A DNA stretch of 64,000 nucleotides. Origin: Vreelandella songnenensis (GTDB lineage Bacteria; Pseudomonadota; Gammaproteobacteria; Pseudomonadales; Halomonadaceae). Made by a program: the position numbers and the translations under genes. The notes beneath the pieces were generated by a model. That model did not search any database. It was given only the letters and a program-made list of their open reading frames with translations, and was not told the origin of the DNA. Below, in pieces: positions 25,598 through 34,514 of this stretch (positions are counted from its first letter, which is position 1; the number at the start of each line of letters is the position of its first letter). The stretch lies in the NCBI RefSeq assembly GCF_003002925.1, contig NZ_PVTK01000006.1:157431-221430 (forward strand), in the 5' to 3' direction.

Positions 25598-27547
25598 TTA
25601 ATACCCCTGATGCGCCAACGCCAGCGAATTCTCTTCCTCGGTAACCTTGAAGCGCCCCACCATATCCGCCATATCCCCCGCCTGATCATCCAGCGAGCGG
25701 CTTGCGGTGGCTACTTGCTCCACCAGCGCGGCGTTTTGCTGGGTTACTTCTTCCAGTTGGGTCAGGGCCTGGTTGATCTGTTCGATGCCGGATGACTGCT
25801 CGCTGGTGGCAGCTGATATCTCTGCGACCAGCGAGGCCGTATGCTGGGCGCGTTCGGCGATAGTTTTTAGCGATGTGCTGGTGGACGCTACAAGGTTTTC
25901 GCCTTCCTGGATACTTTCAACGTTGTGGTTGATCAGTTTTCGAATCTGTTTGGCTTCTTCGGCACTGCGGCTAGCCAGGTTACGTACTTCAGAGGCGACC
26001 ACCGCAAACCCTCGTCCTTGCTCACCGGCGCGCGCCGCTTCTACGGAGGCATTCAAGGCCAGAATATTAGTTTGAAAGGCAATACCATCGATGGCTTCCA
26101 CTATCGCGGTGACTTTCTGGTTGGCTTGATGGATTTTCTCCATTGCCATGCGTGCCTGTTCCGCAATTTCATTGGCCTCATTGGCTTGATGGGCCATGTC
26201 CTGTGTAGAGCGACGCGCCTGCTGGGCAGTATCTGCACTCTGTTTCACGGTTGCGGTAATCTGCTCCATGCTGGACGCCGTTTCCACTAGTGAGGCGGAC
26301 TGCTCTTCGGTGCGCTGCGCCAGGTCCGCATTGCCTTTGGCGATCTCCTTGCTGGCGACTTCAACGGACTCCGCGCCCTGTTTGATACTGGCCACTAACG
26401 CTTCTGTTTCAATGGTTGATTTATTGAATGCCTGGTACAGCTGGGAAAGTTCGTCGCTTCCTGGAACGGCCAGGCGCTGGGTCAGGTCGCCACCGCGTGT
26501 CTGGATATTCGTCAGCGCAGCCTGCAAGGGACGCACGATGCTGCGCACGATCAGGATGGCAAGCAGAATCGCAATCCCCGCGGCGGCTAACGAAAGCGCC
26601 AGATAATACACTAGGCCGCTGACCGCTCGATTACGCAGGTCCTGGGCGGTTTTGATCAAGTCACTTGATGCTTTCCGCCCAATCTCGCCTAGCTGATCTA
26701 TCAGGCGGGTCTGCTGTTCGAACCATTGTTGATGATCAGCCCCGAAGTTTCCGGCAATGCCTCGCTCCACTGCAATACCACGCATGGCCGCCAGGTTCCT
26801 TGCAAGGTCACTGGACAAGACTTCTGCCAGCTCGCCCTGGATCTCCTGGTTGGCGAGATTGTTGAAACTGCTGGTATAGGCATTGGCGCGGCCTGTAAGC
26901 GAAAGAAGATTGGTGTACATGGTGGCGGAGAGGGCGTCTGTACTAAAGGCGGTAGTCAACAAGGCGCGTTCTATACCAGCAAGTTCTTTTATATTCTGCA
27001 GGTTGTAATAGGCGTTCAACTGCCTGACGATCTCCCCGTTTTCTACGCTGAAGGTCAACCTGCTGACGATGTTGATCAAGAGGTTATTGATGCTGGTGTA
27101 GTAGGTGCTGGACTGCTCGCCCACTATTTCCTGGCGATCAGCGCGCTGGCGAAGGCTGGTCACGTCTTTCAAAAGCTGCTTGGCCTGCTCTACCTGCGCC
27201 TGTACGCCAGCATCCTGTTCAGTAAAGCTCAGGCTGTGGGTATAGGTGTTGAAGGCATTGACCCGCTCATCCGTCTGCCTGCGCTGTTCGGGCAGTTCAG
27301 TACGAAAATTCTGGCCATTGCTGCCCAGAAAGGCGGCGGTCATGCCGCGCTCGCGCTGCAGCTCGTGAACCAGGTCGCCGGCATATTGGCTCAGAACCGT
27401 CATTTCCTGAAGGTGGCTCATTTCCGAGACAAGCGCCTTGCGCTCTAAAATACCTGATACCGCCAACCACGCCATGGCTATCAACGGCAAAGCTAAAACC
27501 AGAACGAACTTACGTCCTATGGAAATACGGTGTAGTGCCTGCAGCAT
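25598..27547 (-). CDS. Methyl-accepting chemotaxis protein with NIT sensor domain
   Basis: A 649-residue transmembrane chemoreceptor. The first membrane helix spans about residues 12-32. The periplasmic part of about 280 residues matches the NIT (nitrate/nitrite-sensing) domain, with [18 protein letters not shown] as its start. The second helix is at about 312-336, a HAMP linker follows, and the cytoplasmic signalling tip is [38 protein letters not shown] (shortened: the [11 protein letters not shown] hairpin). There is no C-terminal CheR-binding pentapeptide. It stands alone with its own terminator. NIT domains suggest nitrate or nitrite as ligand, but this family also binds other small molecules. 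Confidence 0.9.
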   Translation of the reverse strand: MLQALHRISIGRKFVLVLALPLIAMAWLAVSGILERKALVSEMSHLQEMTVLSQYAGDLVHELQRERGMTAAFLGSNGQNFRTELPEQRRQTDERVNAFNTYTHSLSFTEQDAGVQAQVEQAKQLLKDVTSLRQRADRQEIVGEQSSTYYTSINNLLINIVSRLTFSVENGEIVRQLNAYYNLQNIKELAGIERALLTTAFSTDALSATMYTNLLSLTGRANAYTSSFNNLANQEIQGELAEVLSSDLARNLAAMRGIAVERGIAGNFGADHQQWFEQQTRLIDQLGEIGRKASSDLIKTAQDLRNRAVSGLVYYLALSLAAAGIAILLAILIVRSIVRPLQAALTNIQTRGGDLTQRLAVPGSDELSQLYQAFNKSTIETEALVASIKQGAESVEVASKEIAKGNADLAQRTEEQSASLVETASSMEQITATVKQSADTAQQARRSTQDMAHQANEANEIAEQARMAMEKIHQANQKVTAIVEAIDGIAFQTNILALNASVEAARAGEQGRGFAVVASEVRNLASRSAEEAKQIRKLINHNVESIQEGENLVASTSTSLKTIAERAQHTASLVAEISAATSEQSSGIEQINQALTQLEEVTQQNAALVEQVATASRSLDDQAGDMADMVGRFKVTEEENSLALAHQGY

Positions 27548-27881
27548 TATGTTTTCTCACAGTAGAAGAGTGATTCATGACGTTTGAGGGAGTAGGGGCA
27601 GTAAACAGAACAATGGCGAGCACTGGCGTGCCTTATTCTTATCGACTGGTAATATTTTGACTAAAGTCTCATTTGAATTATTTAGAATAAAAAGTGATCA
27701 GGATCATTTATTTAAGAGAAAATTATAGTGAGCTCATGTTACAGAATAGCTAGCGGTATTCTTGGCAATGTTTAATTAAATTTAAATAACTCTCTTCCAC
27801 TAATTGCTAAGCTGACTGAAATTGCTTTTTGCTTCAGCTTATTGATACTGCTTGCTTGATCAAAATGGCGGAAAATAAGCA
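27548..27881. other. Divergent promoter region
   Basis: An AT-rich gap of 334 bp between the chemoreceptor (minus) and the ZipA-like gene (plus). On the minus strand TTATCGAC at 27639-27646 reads GTCGATAA, close to a sigma-28 -10 element, but no TAAA lies at the right distance, so I do not call a promoter. Confidence 0.4.
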
Positions 27882-28559
27882 ATGAATCCACACACGCTGG
27901 CACTTAGCCTGACCATCGCCGCTGGCTGGCTAAGCTTTAATACTCTGATAATTGTTGGCTACTTCTACTTTTGCAAGAAAGAAGCGTTGGGCTTGGCCGC
28001 CAGTTCGTCTGGTGCCGGGTTGACCCTGGATCAAACAAGCCCCAGTAAACTGGGTGGCGCTTCGCCTACCGTGGCTGATGAGTCTTCTGCTGAAAACGCT
28101 TTACCTGAAGCGAAACCAGAAGTAGCTCTTGATGGTGCGGCTCTGGCGACATCCGACCTTACGCCAATCGCCTCTTACTGTCTGTTTGTGGTCTTTAATC
28201 AACCGGATATAGCGCTTAACCAAAAGATTCAGGCCCTGATGAATACCTGGGAAGCAAGTTACGATGCTTCTCTACAGGTGTATCTGATAGCGGGCGTTAC
28301 TCCGCAAAACCCGGTGCGCGTAGCCAATGCCTACCCGCCGGGCGTCATGCCCTCGGCCGAAGCCTTTCTGGATGAAGCGAGCGTATTGAGCGGGGTAAGC
28401 CTGATTGTCGAGAAGCTCAAGCGCAAGCGCGGGTTTGATAAGGTGCAACTGGGCAAGCTGATCACGCTGGGCGAGGAATTTGCTGCCTTGGGTGGCGATA
28501 TACTCGATGCCGAGCGAAAGCCCGCTTCATCCAAAACGTTCAAGAATATTACCGGTTAG
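27882..28559 (+). CDS. ZipA-like membrane protein with C-terminal FtsZ-binding-type domain
   Basis: A 225-residue protein with one N-terminal membrane span (about residues 8-31), followed by CKKE, a ~60-residue Ala/Ser/Pro/Glu linker and a C-terminal globular domain from about residue 92. The domain follows the order of the ZipA FtsZ-binding domain: NPVRVANAYPPGVMP parallels the FSVANMVKPGTF stretch, LSGVSLIVEKL parallels GVSLFMQLP, and LGGDILDAERKP parallels the LGG-x-LD-x-R stretch. Membrane anchor, linker and domain are laid out as in ZipA. I expect a main zipA next to ligA elsewhere in this genome, so this would be a shorter paralogue. The assignment rests on pattern matching only. Confidence 0.5.
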   Translation: MNPHTLALSLTIAAGWLSFNTLIIVGYFYFCKKEALGLAASSSGAGLTLDQTSPSKLGGASPTVADESSAENALPEAKPEVALDGAALATSDLTPIASYCLFVVFNQPDIALNQKIQALMNTWEASYDASLQVYLIAGVTPQNPVRVANAYPPGVMPSAEAFLDEASVLSGVSLIVEKLKRKRGFDKVQLGKLITLGEEFAALGGDILDAERKPASSKTFKNITG

Positions 28560-28804
28560 CCAGCCGGCGCCTTATGGCCCTGGCTCACGCCATCGCGGTT
28601 CAGCGTCTACACTTTCCTTCAGGAACATTGACGCTGCACGCTTGAGGTTGATGCTGTTTTTAATAACCATGATGCATAAAAACTATTTTTAATATTCTTT
28701 TATGTGTTTATGATGCGCTTGTAGCTGACACGCATTCAGGCATGAGTGACAGCGGTTAACCGTCGAACACGGCAGGCCAAGCTTGCCCACGAGGATATCA
28801 GCAG

Positions 28805-29596
28805 ATGACACGTACACGCCGAATCACACCCCGTCGATTGACCCAGCTGGCCGCGGCGCTCACGCTGAGCGTGGCAAGTGGCTTAGCCACCGTTCAAGCC
28901 CAGGCGGATACGCTCAAGGTGGGCATGTCCGGGGGCTATTTTCCGTTTACATTTGTCGAGCGCGACGAGCTGAAAGGTTTCGAAGTGGATGTGCTCAACG
29001 CGGTAGGCGAGATCACCGGTGACGATGTCGAGTTCGTGACCGCGAGCTTCTCGGGCCTTGCCGGCATGCTGGATTCCGGGCGCATTGATACCATTGCCAA
29101 CCAGATCACTATCACCCCAGAGCGTGAGGCCAAATACGTGTTTACCGCGCCCTATGTGTATGACGGTGCACAGGTTGTTGTCCGCGCCGGTAATGACACC
29201 ATTAACGGCGTGGAAGATCTTTCTGGCAAAACCGTTGCCGTCAACCTGGGCTCCAACTACGAGCAGCTGCTGCGTGAACTGCCCAATGCCGATGAGATCG
29301 ATATCCGCACTTACGAGTCCAACGTGGAGCAGGATGTGGCGATCGGGCGGATCAACGCCTTTATCATGGACCGGGTAAGTGCCACCCAAGTCATCAAGGA
29401 GCGCGGTCTGCCGTTGGAGCTTGCCGGTCAGCCGTTTACGGTCATTGAAAACGCTCTGCCGTTCCGCAATGACGATGCGGGTAACGCCCAGCGTGACCGG
29501 GTGAATGAGGCGCTTGCCGAGCTGCGCGAGAACGGTACGCTGCGCGAGATTTCTGAAAAATGGTTTGATTCAGATATCACGCAGCAGCCGGAATAA
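28805..29596 (+). CDS. Amino acid (cystine-type) ABC transporter, periplasmic binding protein
   Basis: A 263-residue type II periplasmic binding protein of the polar amino acid/cystine group (FliY/TcyJ-like). The signal peptide has an Arg-rich start and ends near VQAQA (about residues 30-34). Family blocks are LKVGMSGGYFPFTFVE, LKGFEVDVLNAVGE, DTIANQITITPERE and LSGKTVAVNLGSNYEQLL. The conserved Arg that binds the ligand carboxylate would be in the TPERE region. It is followed by a strong hairpin and then the permease and ATPase genes. Cystine is the best guess; glutamate or another polar amino acid is possible. Confidence 0.85.
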   Translation: MTRTRRITPRRLTQLAAALTLSVASGLATVQAQADTLKVGMSGGYFPFTFVERDELKGFEVDVLNAVGEITGDDVEFVTASFSGLAGMLDSGRIDTIANQITITPEREAKYVFTAPYVYDGAQVVVRAGNDTINGVEDLSGKTVAVNLGSNYEQLLRELPNADEIDIRTYESNVEQDVAIGRINAFIMDRVSATQVIKERGLPLELAGQPFTVIENALPFRNDDAGNAQRDRVNEALAELRENGTLREISEKWFDSDITQQPE

Positions 29597-29631
29597 GCGC
29601 TACGCTGTAACGTGAAGCTACGTATTGAACT

Positions 29632-29657
29632 CGGCCGTGGGTACCCCACGGCCGTTT
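29632..29657 (+). terminator. Intercistronic hairpin after the binding-protein gene
   Basis: A 10-bp perfect GC-rich stem (CGGCCGTGGG 29632-29641, CCCACGGCCG 29645-29654) with a 3-base loop and a short TTT lies between the binding-protein and permease genes. It probably works as a partial terminator or 3'-end stabiliser that raises binding-protein mRNA over permease mRNA. Confidence 0.65.
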
Positions 29658-29676
29658 GCTTATAAGCGATGCCGAC

Positions 29677-30345
29677 ATGCTAAATCTGGAATACATGTGG
29701 GGGCTGTTGCCGGTTCTTTTAAGCTACTTGCCGCTGACCCTTCAAATGGCGACCATCGCCATGCTGTTTGCGCTGGTGTTTGCCTGCCTATTGGCAGTGA
29801 TTCGCGTGACTCGCGTGCCGCTGCTTAACGGTTTTTCACTGCTGTTTATCTCGTTTTTTCGCGGTACGCCGCTGCTCGTTCAGCTGTTCCTGTTCTATTA
29901 CGGTCTGCCGCAGCTGGTAGAGGCGCTGGTGTCGATCAACGGCGTCACGGCGGCCATTCTGGGGCTGACGCTGCATTTCTCGGCGTACATGGCCGAGTCC
30001 ATTCGCGCGGCAATCGTGGGGATCGACCGCAGCCAGACCGAAGCGGCGCTCTCTATCGGCATGACCCAGCCGCAGCTGATGCGGCGCATTATCCTGCCCC
30101 AGGCGACGCGCGTGGCTACCCCTACGCTGATGAACTACTTCATCGACATGATCAAGGCGACGTCGCTGGCCTTTACGCTGGGCGTCACCGAGCTGATGGG
30201 GGCGACGCAAAAAGAAGCCTCCAGCAGCTTCTTGTACCTTGAAGCCTTTCTGCTGGTGGCGATCATCTACTGGGTGGTGGTGGAATTGCTTTCCTGGGGG
30301 CAGCGGCACCTGGAAATTTATCTCAACAGGGCTTACCAACGATGA
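29677..30345 (+). CDS. Amino acid ABC transporter permease
   Basis: The membrane subunit of the importer, 222 residues from ATG 29677, the size of E. coli TcyL (YecS). It has five hydrophobic segments, the HisM-type FRGTPLLVQLFLFYYGLP block and the EAA loop EAALSIGMTQPQLMRRIILPQA, which docks on the ATPase. A TTG seven codons upstream is an alternative start but sits against the hairpin. The stop overlaps the ATPase start by four bases. Confidence 0.87.
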   Translation: MLNLEYMWGLLPVLLSYLPLTLQMATIAMLFALVFACLLAVIRVTRVPLLNGFSLLFISFFRGTPLLVQLFLFYYGLPQLVEALVSINGVTAAILGLTLHFSAYMAESIRAAIVGIDRSQTEAALSIGMTQPQLMRRIILPQATRVATPTLMNYFIDMIKATSLAFTLGVTELMGATQKEASSSFLYLEAFLLVAIIYWVVVELLSWGQRHLEIYLNRAYQR

Positions 30346-31097
30346 TCTCCCTTGAGGCGGTGACCAAACGCTTTGGCAAGCAGAACGTGTTTGCCGATAT
30401 CGACCTGACGCTCGAGCGGGGCGAGATCATCGTGATCATTGGCCCCTCGGGCACGGGAAAATCCACCCTGCTGCGCTGTATCAACTTTCTGGAGCGGCCG
30501 GAGTCAGGGCGTATTACCGTGGGCGATGTACAAGTCGATGCACAGCGCGCCAGCCGCTCGGACATACTGAAGCTGCGTCGGCGTACGGCGTTCGTGTTCC
30601 AGAACTACGGCCTGTTTGCCAACAAGACGGCGCTTCAGAATATCAGCGAAGGCATGATCGTGGTCGACAAGATACCCAAGGAGCAGGCCCATGCCCGCGC
30701 CCGGGAGATTCTCGAGCGTATCGGTTTGGCCGACAAGAGTGATGCCTATCCGGCCGCGCTTTCCGGTGGTCAGCAGCAGCGTATCGGCATCGGGCGCGCC
30801 ATGGCTGCCAACGCGGATGTGATCCTGTTTGATGAGCCGACCTCATCGCTGGACCCACAGTGGGTAGGCGAGGTATTGAGCCTGATGAAGCAACTGGCAT
30901 CCGAGCAACAGACCATGATTATCGTCACCCACGAAATGCAGTTCGCCCGGGATGTGGCAGACCGGGTGGTGTTCATGGATGAAGGGCAGATCATCGAGCA
31001 GGCCCCGCCTGAGGAGCTCTTCACCGCACCTAAAGACCCGCGCACGCAGCGTTTTCTGCGCAAGATACTGGCGCCCACCGGCCAGCCGCTGCCCTGA
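30342..31097 (+). CDS. Amino acid ABC transporter ATP-binding protein
   Basis: The ATPase of the importer, 251 residues. Walker A is GPSGTGKST (about 34-42), the signature LSGGQQQRIGIGRA, Walker B VILFDEPTSSLDP and the H-loop VTHEM. It is most like GlnQ/TcyN. Start ATGA overlaps the permease stop. With the two preceding genes it forms a complete importer. Confidence 0.92.
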   Translation: MISLEAVTKRFGKQNVFADIDLTLERGEIIVIIGPSGTGKSTLLRCINFLERPESGRITVGDVQVDAQRASRSDILKLRRRTAFVFQNYGLFANKTALQNISEGMIVVDKIPKEQAHARAREILERIGLADKSDAYPAALSGGQQQRIGIGRAMAANADVILFDEPTSSLDPQWVGEVLSLMKQLASEQQTMIIVTHEMQFARDVADRVVFMDEGQIIEQAPPEELFTAPKDPRTQRFLRKILAPTGQPLP

Positions 31098-31098
31098 G

Positions 31099-31113
31099 CG
31101 CCCCCGAGGGGCG
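31099..31113 (+). terminator. Short hairpin after the ABC transporter operon
   Basis: CGCCCC (31099-31104), loop cga, GGGGCG (31108-31113). There is no T-run, so termination here is only possible. Confidence 0.3.
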
Positions 31114-31347
31114 TGATACCCGCTAGCCTGGCGGCTTTACGCGTGATAGACTACGCCATCCTCTCAGACAAGACCCGTGGGCGGGCAGTCAAATCAGCTG
31201 CCGGTCACACACTTTGAATGAGCTTAAAGGCTCTTCAAATCAATTGGTTGTTACGGAAATGTCGTGATTGGGCGAAGGCCCTCCGACAAACACATAGTTA
31301 ATCCGTTGCCGAATCAGCGGCAACCTTTATTCTCCAAGGAGATACCA

Positions 31348-31614
31348 GTGGCGAACAGCAAGCAAGCTCGCAAGCGCGCCCGCCAGGCCGAGAACCGTCG
31401 CGTCCTGAAAGCCAGCCAGCGCAGCATGGTCCGCACCTACATCAAGCGTGTGATCAAAGCGATCAACACCGGCGACCATGGCAAGGCAATGGAAGAGTTC
31501 AAGGTAATGCAGCCGGTCGTTGACCGTATTGCTGATAAAGACGTGCTTTCCAAGAAGAAAGCAGCGCGTCTGAAAAGCCGTTTGAACAAGCGTATCAAGG
31601 CACTGGCGGCGTAA
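31348..31614 (+). CDS. rpsT: 30S ribosomal protein S20
   Basis: The 88-residue primary 16S rRNA-binding protein S20. The N-terminus MANSKQARKRARQAENRR and the C-terminal SRLNKRIKALAA are characteristic. The start is GTG 31348, seven bases from AAGGAG; a frame 28 codons longer starts at a GTG in the untranslated leader and is not real. The GTG start is of note because E. coli rpsT uses UUG and autoregulates at translation. A strong terminator follows and the gene is transcribed alone. Confidence 0.97.
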   Translation: MANSKQARKRARQAENRRVLKASQRSMVRTYIKRVIKAINTGDHGKAMEEFKVMQPVVDRIADKDVLSKKKAARLKSRLNKRIKALAA

Positions 31615-31629
31615 GTCGGCAGGCGCCAT

Positions 31630-31657
31630 AAAAAAACCGGCTGCGGCCGGTTTTTTT
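31630..31657 (+). terminator. Intrinsic terminator after rpsT
   Basis: CCGGC (31637-31641), loop tgcg, GCCGG (31646-31650), flanked by A7 and T7, so the stem extends to about 12 bp. Confidence 0.92.
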
Positions 31658-31696
31658 GTGTCTGATGGTTTTTCCTGGCGATAACGGATAAAAGCG

Positions 31697-33286
31697 ATGA
31701 CCTCGAGCACGCCCCCAAGCGACACCTCAACTGCTGTCAACGTGGCACCGGCGCGTGGGCTCATGCGCTCGGGGCTGGTGGTCAGCGTCATGACCATGCT
31801 GTCGCGGGTGATGGGGTTGGTACGTGACGTGGTGGTAGCAACGCTGCTGGGCGCAAGCGACGGGGCGGATGCCTTTTTCGTGGCGTTCAAGATCCCCAAT
31901 TTCCTGCGCCGACTGTTTGCCGAAGGGGCCTTCAACCAGGCCTTTGTGCCGGTACTTTCCGAGTACTCGACTCAGCGCACCAAGCAGGAGATTCGCGAAC
32001 TGTTGAACGCGGTGGCGGGTAGCCTGACCGCTTTGCTTGCGCTGATCACGGCGCTGGCGATGCTGTGCGCGCCCTGGCTCATCTGGGTGTTTGCGCCAGG
32101 CTTTGGCAACGACCCGGACAAACTCGCCCTGACCGCGGATATGCTGCGCCTGACGTTTCCGTACCTGCTGCTGATCTCGCTCACTGCGTTTTCCGGCAGC
32201 GTACTGAACACCTGGAACCGCTTTGCCGTGCCGGCCTTTACGCCGGTATTGCTGAACCTTTCGCTGATTGGCGCGGCGCTATTTCTGACGCCGCTGATGG
32301 ATGAGCCCGCCATGGCGCTCGCCTGGGGCGTGCTGATTGCCGGTGCCGCCCAGCTGATATTCCAGGTACCGTTCTTGATGCGCATGGGGCTGATGCCCAC
32401 ACCCTGGCCCAACTTTGCCCATGAGGGCGTCAAGCGGATCCTGAAGCTGATGGCGCCGGCGCTGTTTGGCGTGTCGGTATCCCAGATCAACCTGCTGCTG
32501 GATACCGTGCTGGCTTCCTTGCTTGCCGCCGGCAGCGTCTCCTGGCTCTACTACTCGGATCGCCTGGTCGAGCTGCCACTGGGTGTGTTTGGTGTGGCCA
32601 TCGGCACGGTGATTCTGCCTGCGCTCTCCAAGCGCCATGCCTCGCAGTCCAAGGCGCATTTCGCCGCCATGCTCGACTGGGCGCTGCGCGTGGTGCTGCT
32701 GCTGGGCTTGCCCGCCGCCCTGGCGCTGGGAGTGCTGGCCGAACCCTTGCTGATTACCCTGTTTCACTACGGGGCAATGACCGACACTGATATCCAGATG
32801 GCCGCCATGAGCCTGCGCGCCTACGCGTTTGGCCTGGTGGCGTTCATGCTGATCAAGGTGCTGGCGCCAGGCTTTTTTGCCCGACAGGACACCAAAACGC
32901 CGGTCAAGGTGGGTATTATCGCGATGATCGCCAATATGGTGTTCAACCTTATCTTGATCTGGCCGCTGGCCCACGCGGGGCTTGCCCTGGCAACGGCACT
33001 GTCGGCGTTTCTCAACGCCGGGCTACTGGGCTATCTGCTGTACAAGCAAGGCGTGCTGGTCTTCCAGCCCGGCTGGGGGCGCTATGCGGTACAGCTGGGC
33101 GGCGGCAGCGCACTGATGACCATCGCGCTTTATCTCGCCTCACCGGAGTGGCAGGCGTGGCTTGACTTCAGTATGTGGCAGCGCGTGGGCTGGGTGGCAA
33201 TGCTTGTCGGACTCGGTGGCTCGCTTTACTTTGTCTGGCTGGCGGCGCTTGGCTTGCGGCCCCGCCACTTCAAGATGCAGAGTTGA
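31697..33286 (+). CDS. murJ: Lipid II flippase MurJ (MviN)
   Basis: An inner-membrane protein of the MOP superfamily that flips lipid II to the periplasmic face during cell-wall synthesis. The 529 residues contain about 14 membrane segments. Family blocks are SVMTMLSRVMGLVRDVVVA and FKIPNFLRRLFAEGAFNQAFVPVL near the N-terminus, and ALLNTWNRF-like SGSVLNTWNRFAVPAFTP. The N-terminal ~22 residues are a polar extension; ATG 31763 is an alternative start. The position between rpsT and ribF-ileS is conserved in gammaproteobacteria. Confidence 0.95.
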   Translation: MTSSTPPSDTSTAVNVAPARGLMRSGLVVSVMTMLSRVMGLVRDVVVATLLGASDGADAFFVAFKIPNFLRRLFAEGAFNQAFVPVLSEYSTQRTKQEIRELLNAVAGSLTALLALITALAMLCAPWLIWVFAPGFGNDPDKLALTADMLRLTFPYLLLISLTAFSGSVLNTWNRFAVPAFTPVLLNLSLIGAALFLTPLMDEPAMALAWGVLIAGAAQLIFQVPFLMRMGLMPTPWPNFAHEGVKRILKLMAPALFGVSVSQINLLLDTVLASLLAAGSVSWLYYSDRLVELPLGVFGVAIGTVILPALSKRHASQSKAHFAAMLDWALRVVLLLGLPAALALGVLAEPLLITLFHYGAMTDTDIQMAAMSLRAYAFGLVAFMLIKVLAPGFFARQDTKTPVKVGIIAMIANMVFNLILIWPLAHAGLALATALSAFLNAGLLGYLLYKQGVLVFQPGWGRYAVQLGGGSALMTIALYLASPEWQAWLDFSMWQRVGWVAMLVGLGGSLYFVWLAALGLRPRHFKMQS

Positions 33287-33336
33287 ATCTCGAGACTGAT
33301 ATAGAGAGAGTTAGACATTTAGTGCGGCGGGTTCGC

Positions 33337-33342
33337 TATAAT
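33337..33342 (+). promoter_or_regulatory. Possible -10 box of a ribF promoter
   Basis: A perfect TATAAT lies 70 bp before the ribF start, with TAGACA 19-20 bases upstream as a poorly spaced -35. It is the only good sigma-70-like element in the murJ-ribF gap. Confidence 0.35.
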
Positions 33343-33412
33343 CAGGGGTTTTTACGCTTCGCCAACGCCTGAAAAGGTGGGGAAAGGGGCAAACTACAAC
33401 GGCTGAGGTGCC

Positions 33413-34507
33413 ATGCGCGTCATTCGAGGTCTGCACAATCTGGCGGCGATCAACCAGGGTTGCGTGGCCACCATCGGTAATTTTGATGGTGTTCACCGTG
33501 GCCATCAGGCGATCTTGCAGCAGTGCCGTGAGCACGCTGCCCGCCTGAACGTGCCGTTAACGGTCGTGGTGTTCGAGCCCCAGCCGCGTGAATACTTTGC
33601 CGGCGACCAGGCGCCGCCCCGGCTGACGCGCCTGCGTGAAAAGGTGCGCCTGCTGGGCCAGCACGGTGCCGAGCAGGTGGTTTGTCTCCCTTTCAACAAC
33701 GCGCTTCGCAGCCTGACCGGGCGTGAGTTCATCGATCGGGTGCTGATCAAGGGGCTGAACGTCAAACACCTGGTGGTGGGCGACGACTTCCGCTTTGGCT
33801 GTGACCGCCAAGGCGATTTTGCCCTGCTGGCGGCGGTGGGACGCGAGCGCGGCTTCGGGGTAGAGCATACCCGGACCTTTACGGTCGAAGGCGAACGGGT
33901 GTCGAGTTCGCGGGTACGCACGTTGCTTGCCAGCGGCAACTTTGCCGCAGCGGCTAGCCTGTTGGGCCGTGCCTACTCGGTAAGTGGCCGCGTGGTGCGC
34001 GACCAGCAGCTGGGGCGCACCATTGGTGTACCCACCGCGAATCTGCCGCTGTTGCCCCAGCCGCTGACCCTGCGCGGTGTATACGCCGTGACGGTCGCCC
34101 TTGAAAACGGCCGGCAGTACCAGGGCGTGGGCAACGTCGGCTTTCGGCCCACCGTGGGCTCCAAGCGGCCGACCCTGGAAGTTCACCTGTTTGATTTTCA
34201 GGGCGACCTCTACGGTCAGCGCATGACGGTATACCCCTGCGCACGGCTGCGAGGCGAAGTGAAGTTTGACGACTTTGATGCGCTGAAAGCGCAAATCGAG
34301 CGCGATCAGAGCCAGGCGCATGGCTACTTTGCGACGGCATTGGCTGACCGTCATTACGCGCTACCGCTGGCCTCGGCCCCGCTTTCTAATACTGTGGTCT
34401 CCAAGACTGTGGTCTCTAAGACTGTGGCTTCCAAGACAGTGGTTTCCAAGACAAATTCTTCTGATCCTTCTTCGGCGGATGACGCTGCCGATGCTAACAA
34501 CGGCTGA
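33413..34507 (+). CDS. ribF: Bifunctional riboflavin kinase / FAD synthetase with repeat-bearing tail
   Basis: RibF phosphorylates riboflavin to FMN and adenylates FMN to FAD. The N-terminal FAD synthetase domain shows [11 protein letters not shown] (about 23-33) and the family VGDDFRFG and SSSRVR blocks. The riboflavin kinase domain starts near residue 180 with [21 protein letters not shown]. The usual protein is about 310 residues; this one has 364, the excess being a low-complexity tail from about residue 322. That tail contains four tandem TVVSK-type pentads encoded by 15-bp repeats, followed by a Ser/Asp/Ala-rich end. The tail is dispensable for the fold as far as I can judge. ileS starts 7 bp after the stop. 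Confidence 0.95.
   Translation: MRVIRGLHNLAAINQGCVATIGNFDGVHRGHQAILQQCREHAARLNVPLTVVVFEPQPREYFAGDQAPPRLTRLREKVRLLGQHGAEQVVCLPFNNALRSLTGREFIDRVLIKGLNVKHLVVGDDFRFGCDRQGDFALLAAVGRERGFGVEHTRTFTVEGERVSSSRVRTLLASGNFAAAASLLGRAYSVSGRVVRDQQLGRTIGVPTANLPLLPQPLTLRGVYAVTVALENGRQYQGVGNVGFRPTVGSKRPTLEVHLFDFQGDLYGQRMTVYPCARLRGEVKFDDFDALKAQIERDQSQAHGYFATALADRHYALPLASAPLSNTVVSKTVVSKTVASKTVVSKTNSSDPSSADDAADANNG
34391..34450 (+). repeat. Four tandem 15-bp repeats within the 3' end of ribF
   Basis: The units start at 34391, 34406, 34421 and 34436 and read actgtggtctccaag with 0-3 changes each. They encode [15 protein letters not shown] and TVVSK. Being in multiples of three, copy-number changes would keep the frame. 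Confidence 0.9.
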
Positions 34508-34514
34508 CCGAACC

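Noticed and set aside
25435..25689. 84-codon minus-strand frame overlapping the chemoreceptor 3' end
   Set aside because: It runs in another frame through the chemoreceptor terminator and C-terminus and encodes an unrecognisable basic peptide.
27639..27646. Sigma-28-like -10 box (GTCGATAA) upstream of the chemoreceptor on the minus strand
   Set aside because: No TAAA-type -35 element at the 15-base spacing seen at the flagellin genes; too weak to call.
34391..34450. Regular repeats resembling a small CRISPR-like or satellite array
   Set aside because: The units are 15 bp, directly adjacent with no spacers, and lie in frame inside ribF.
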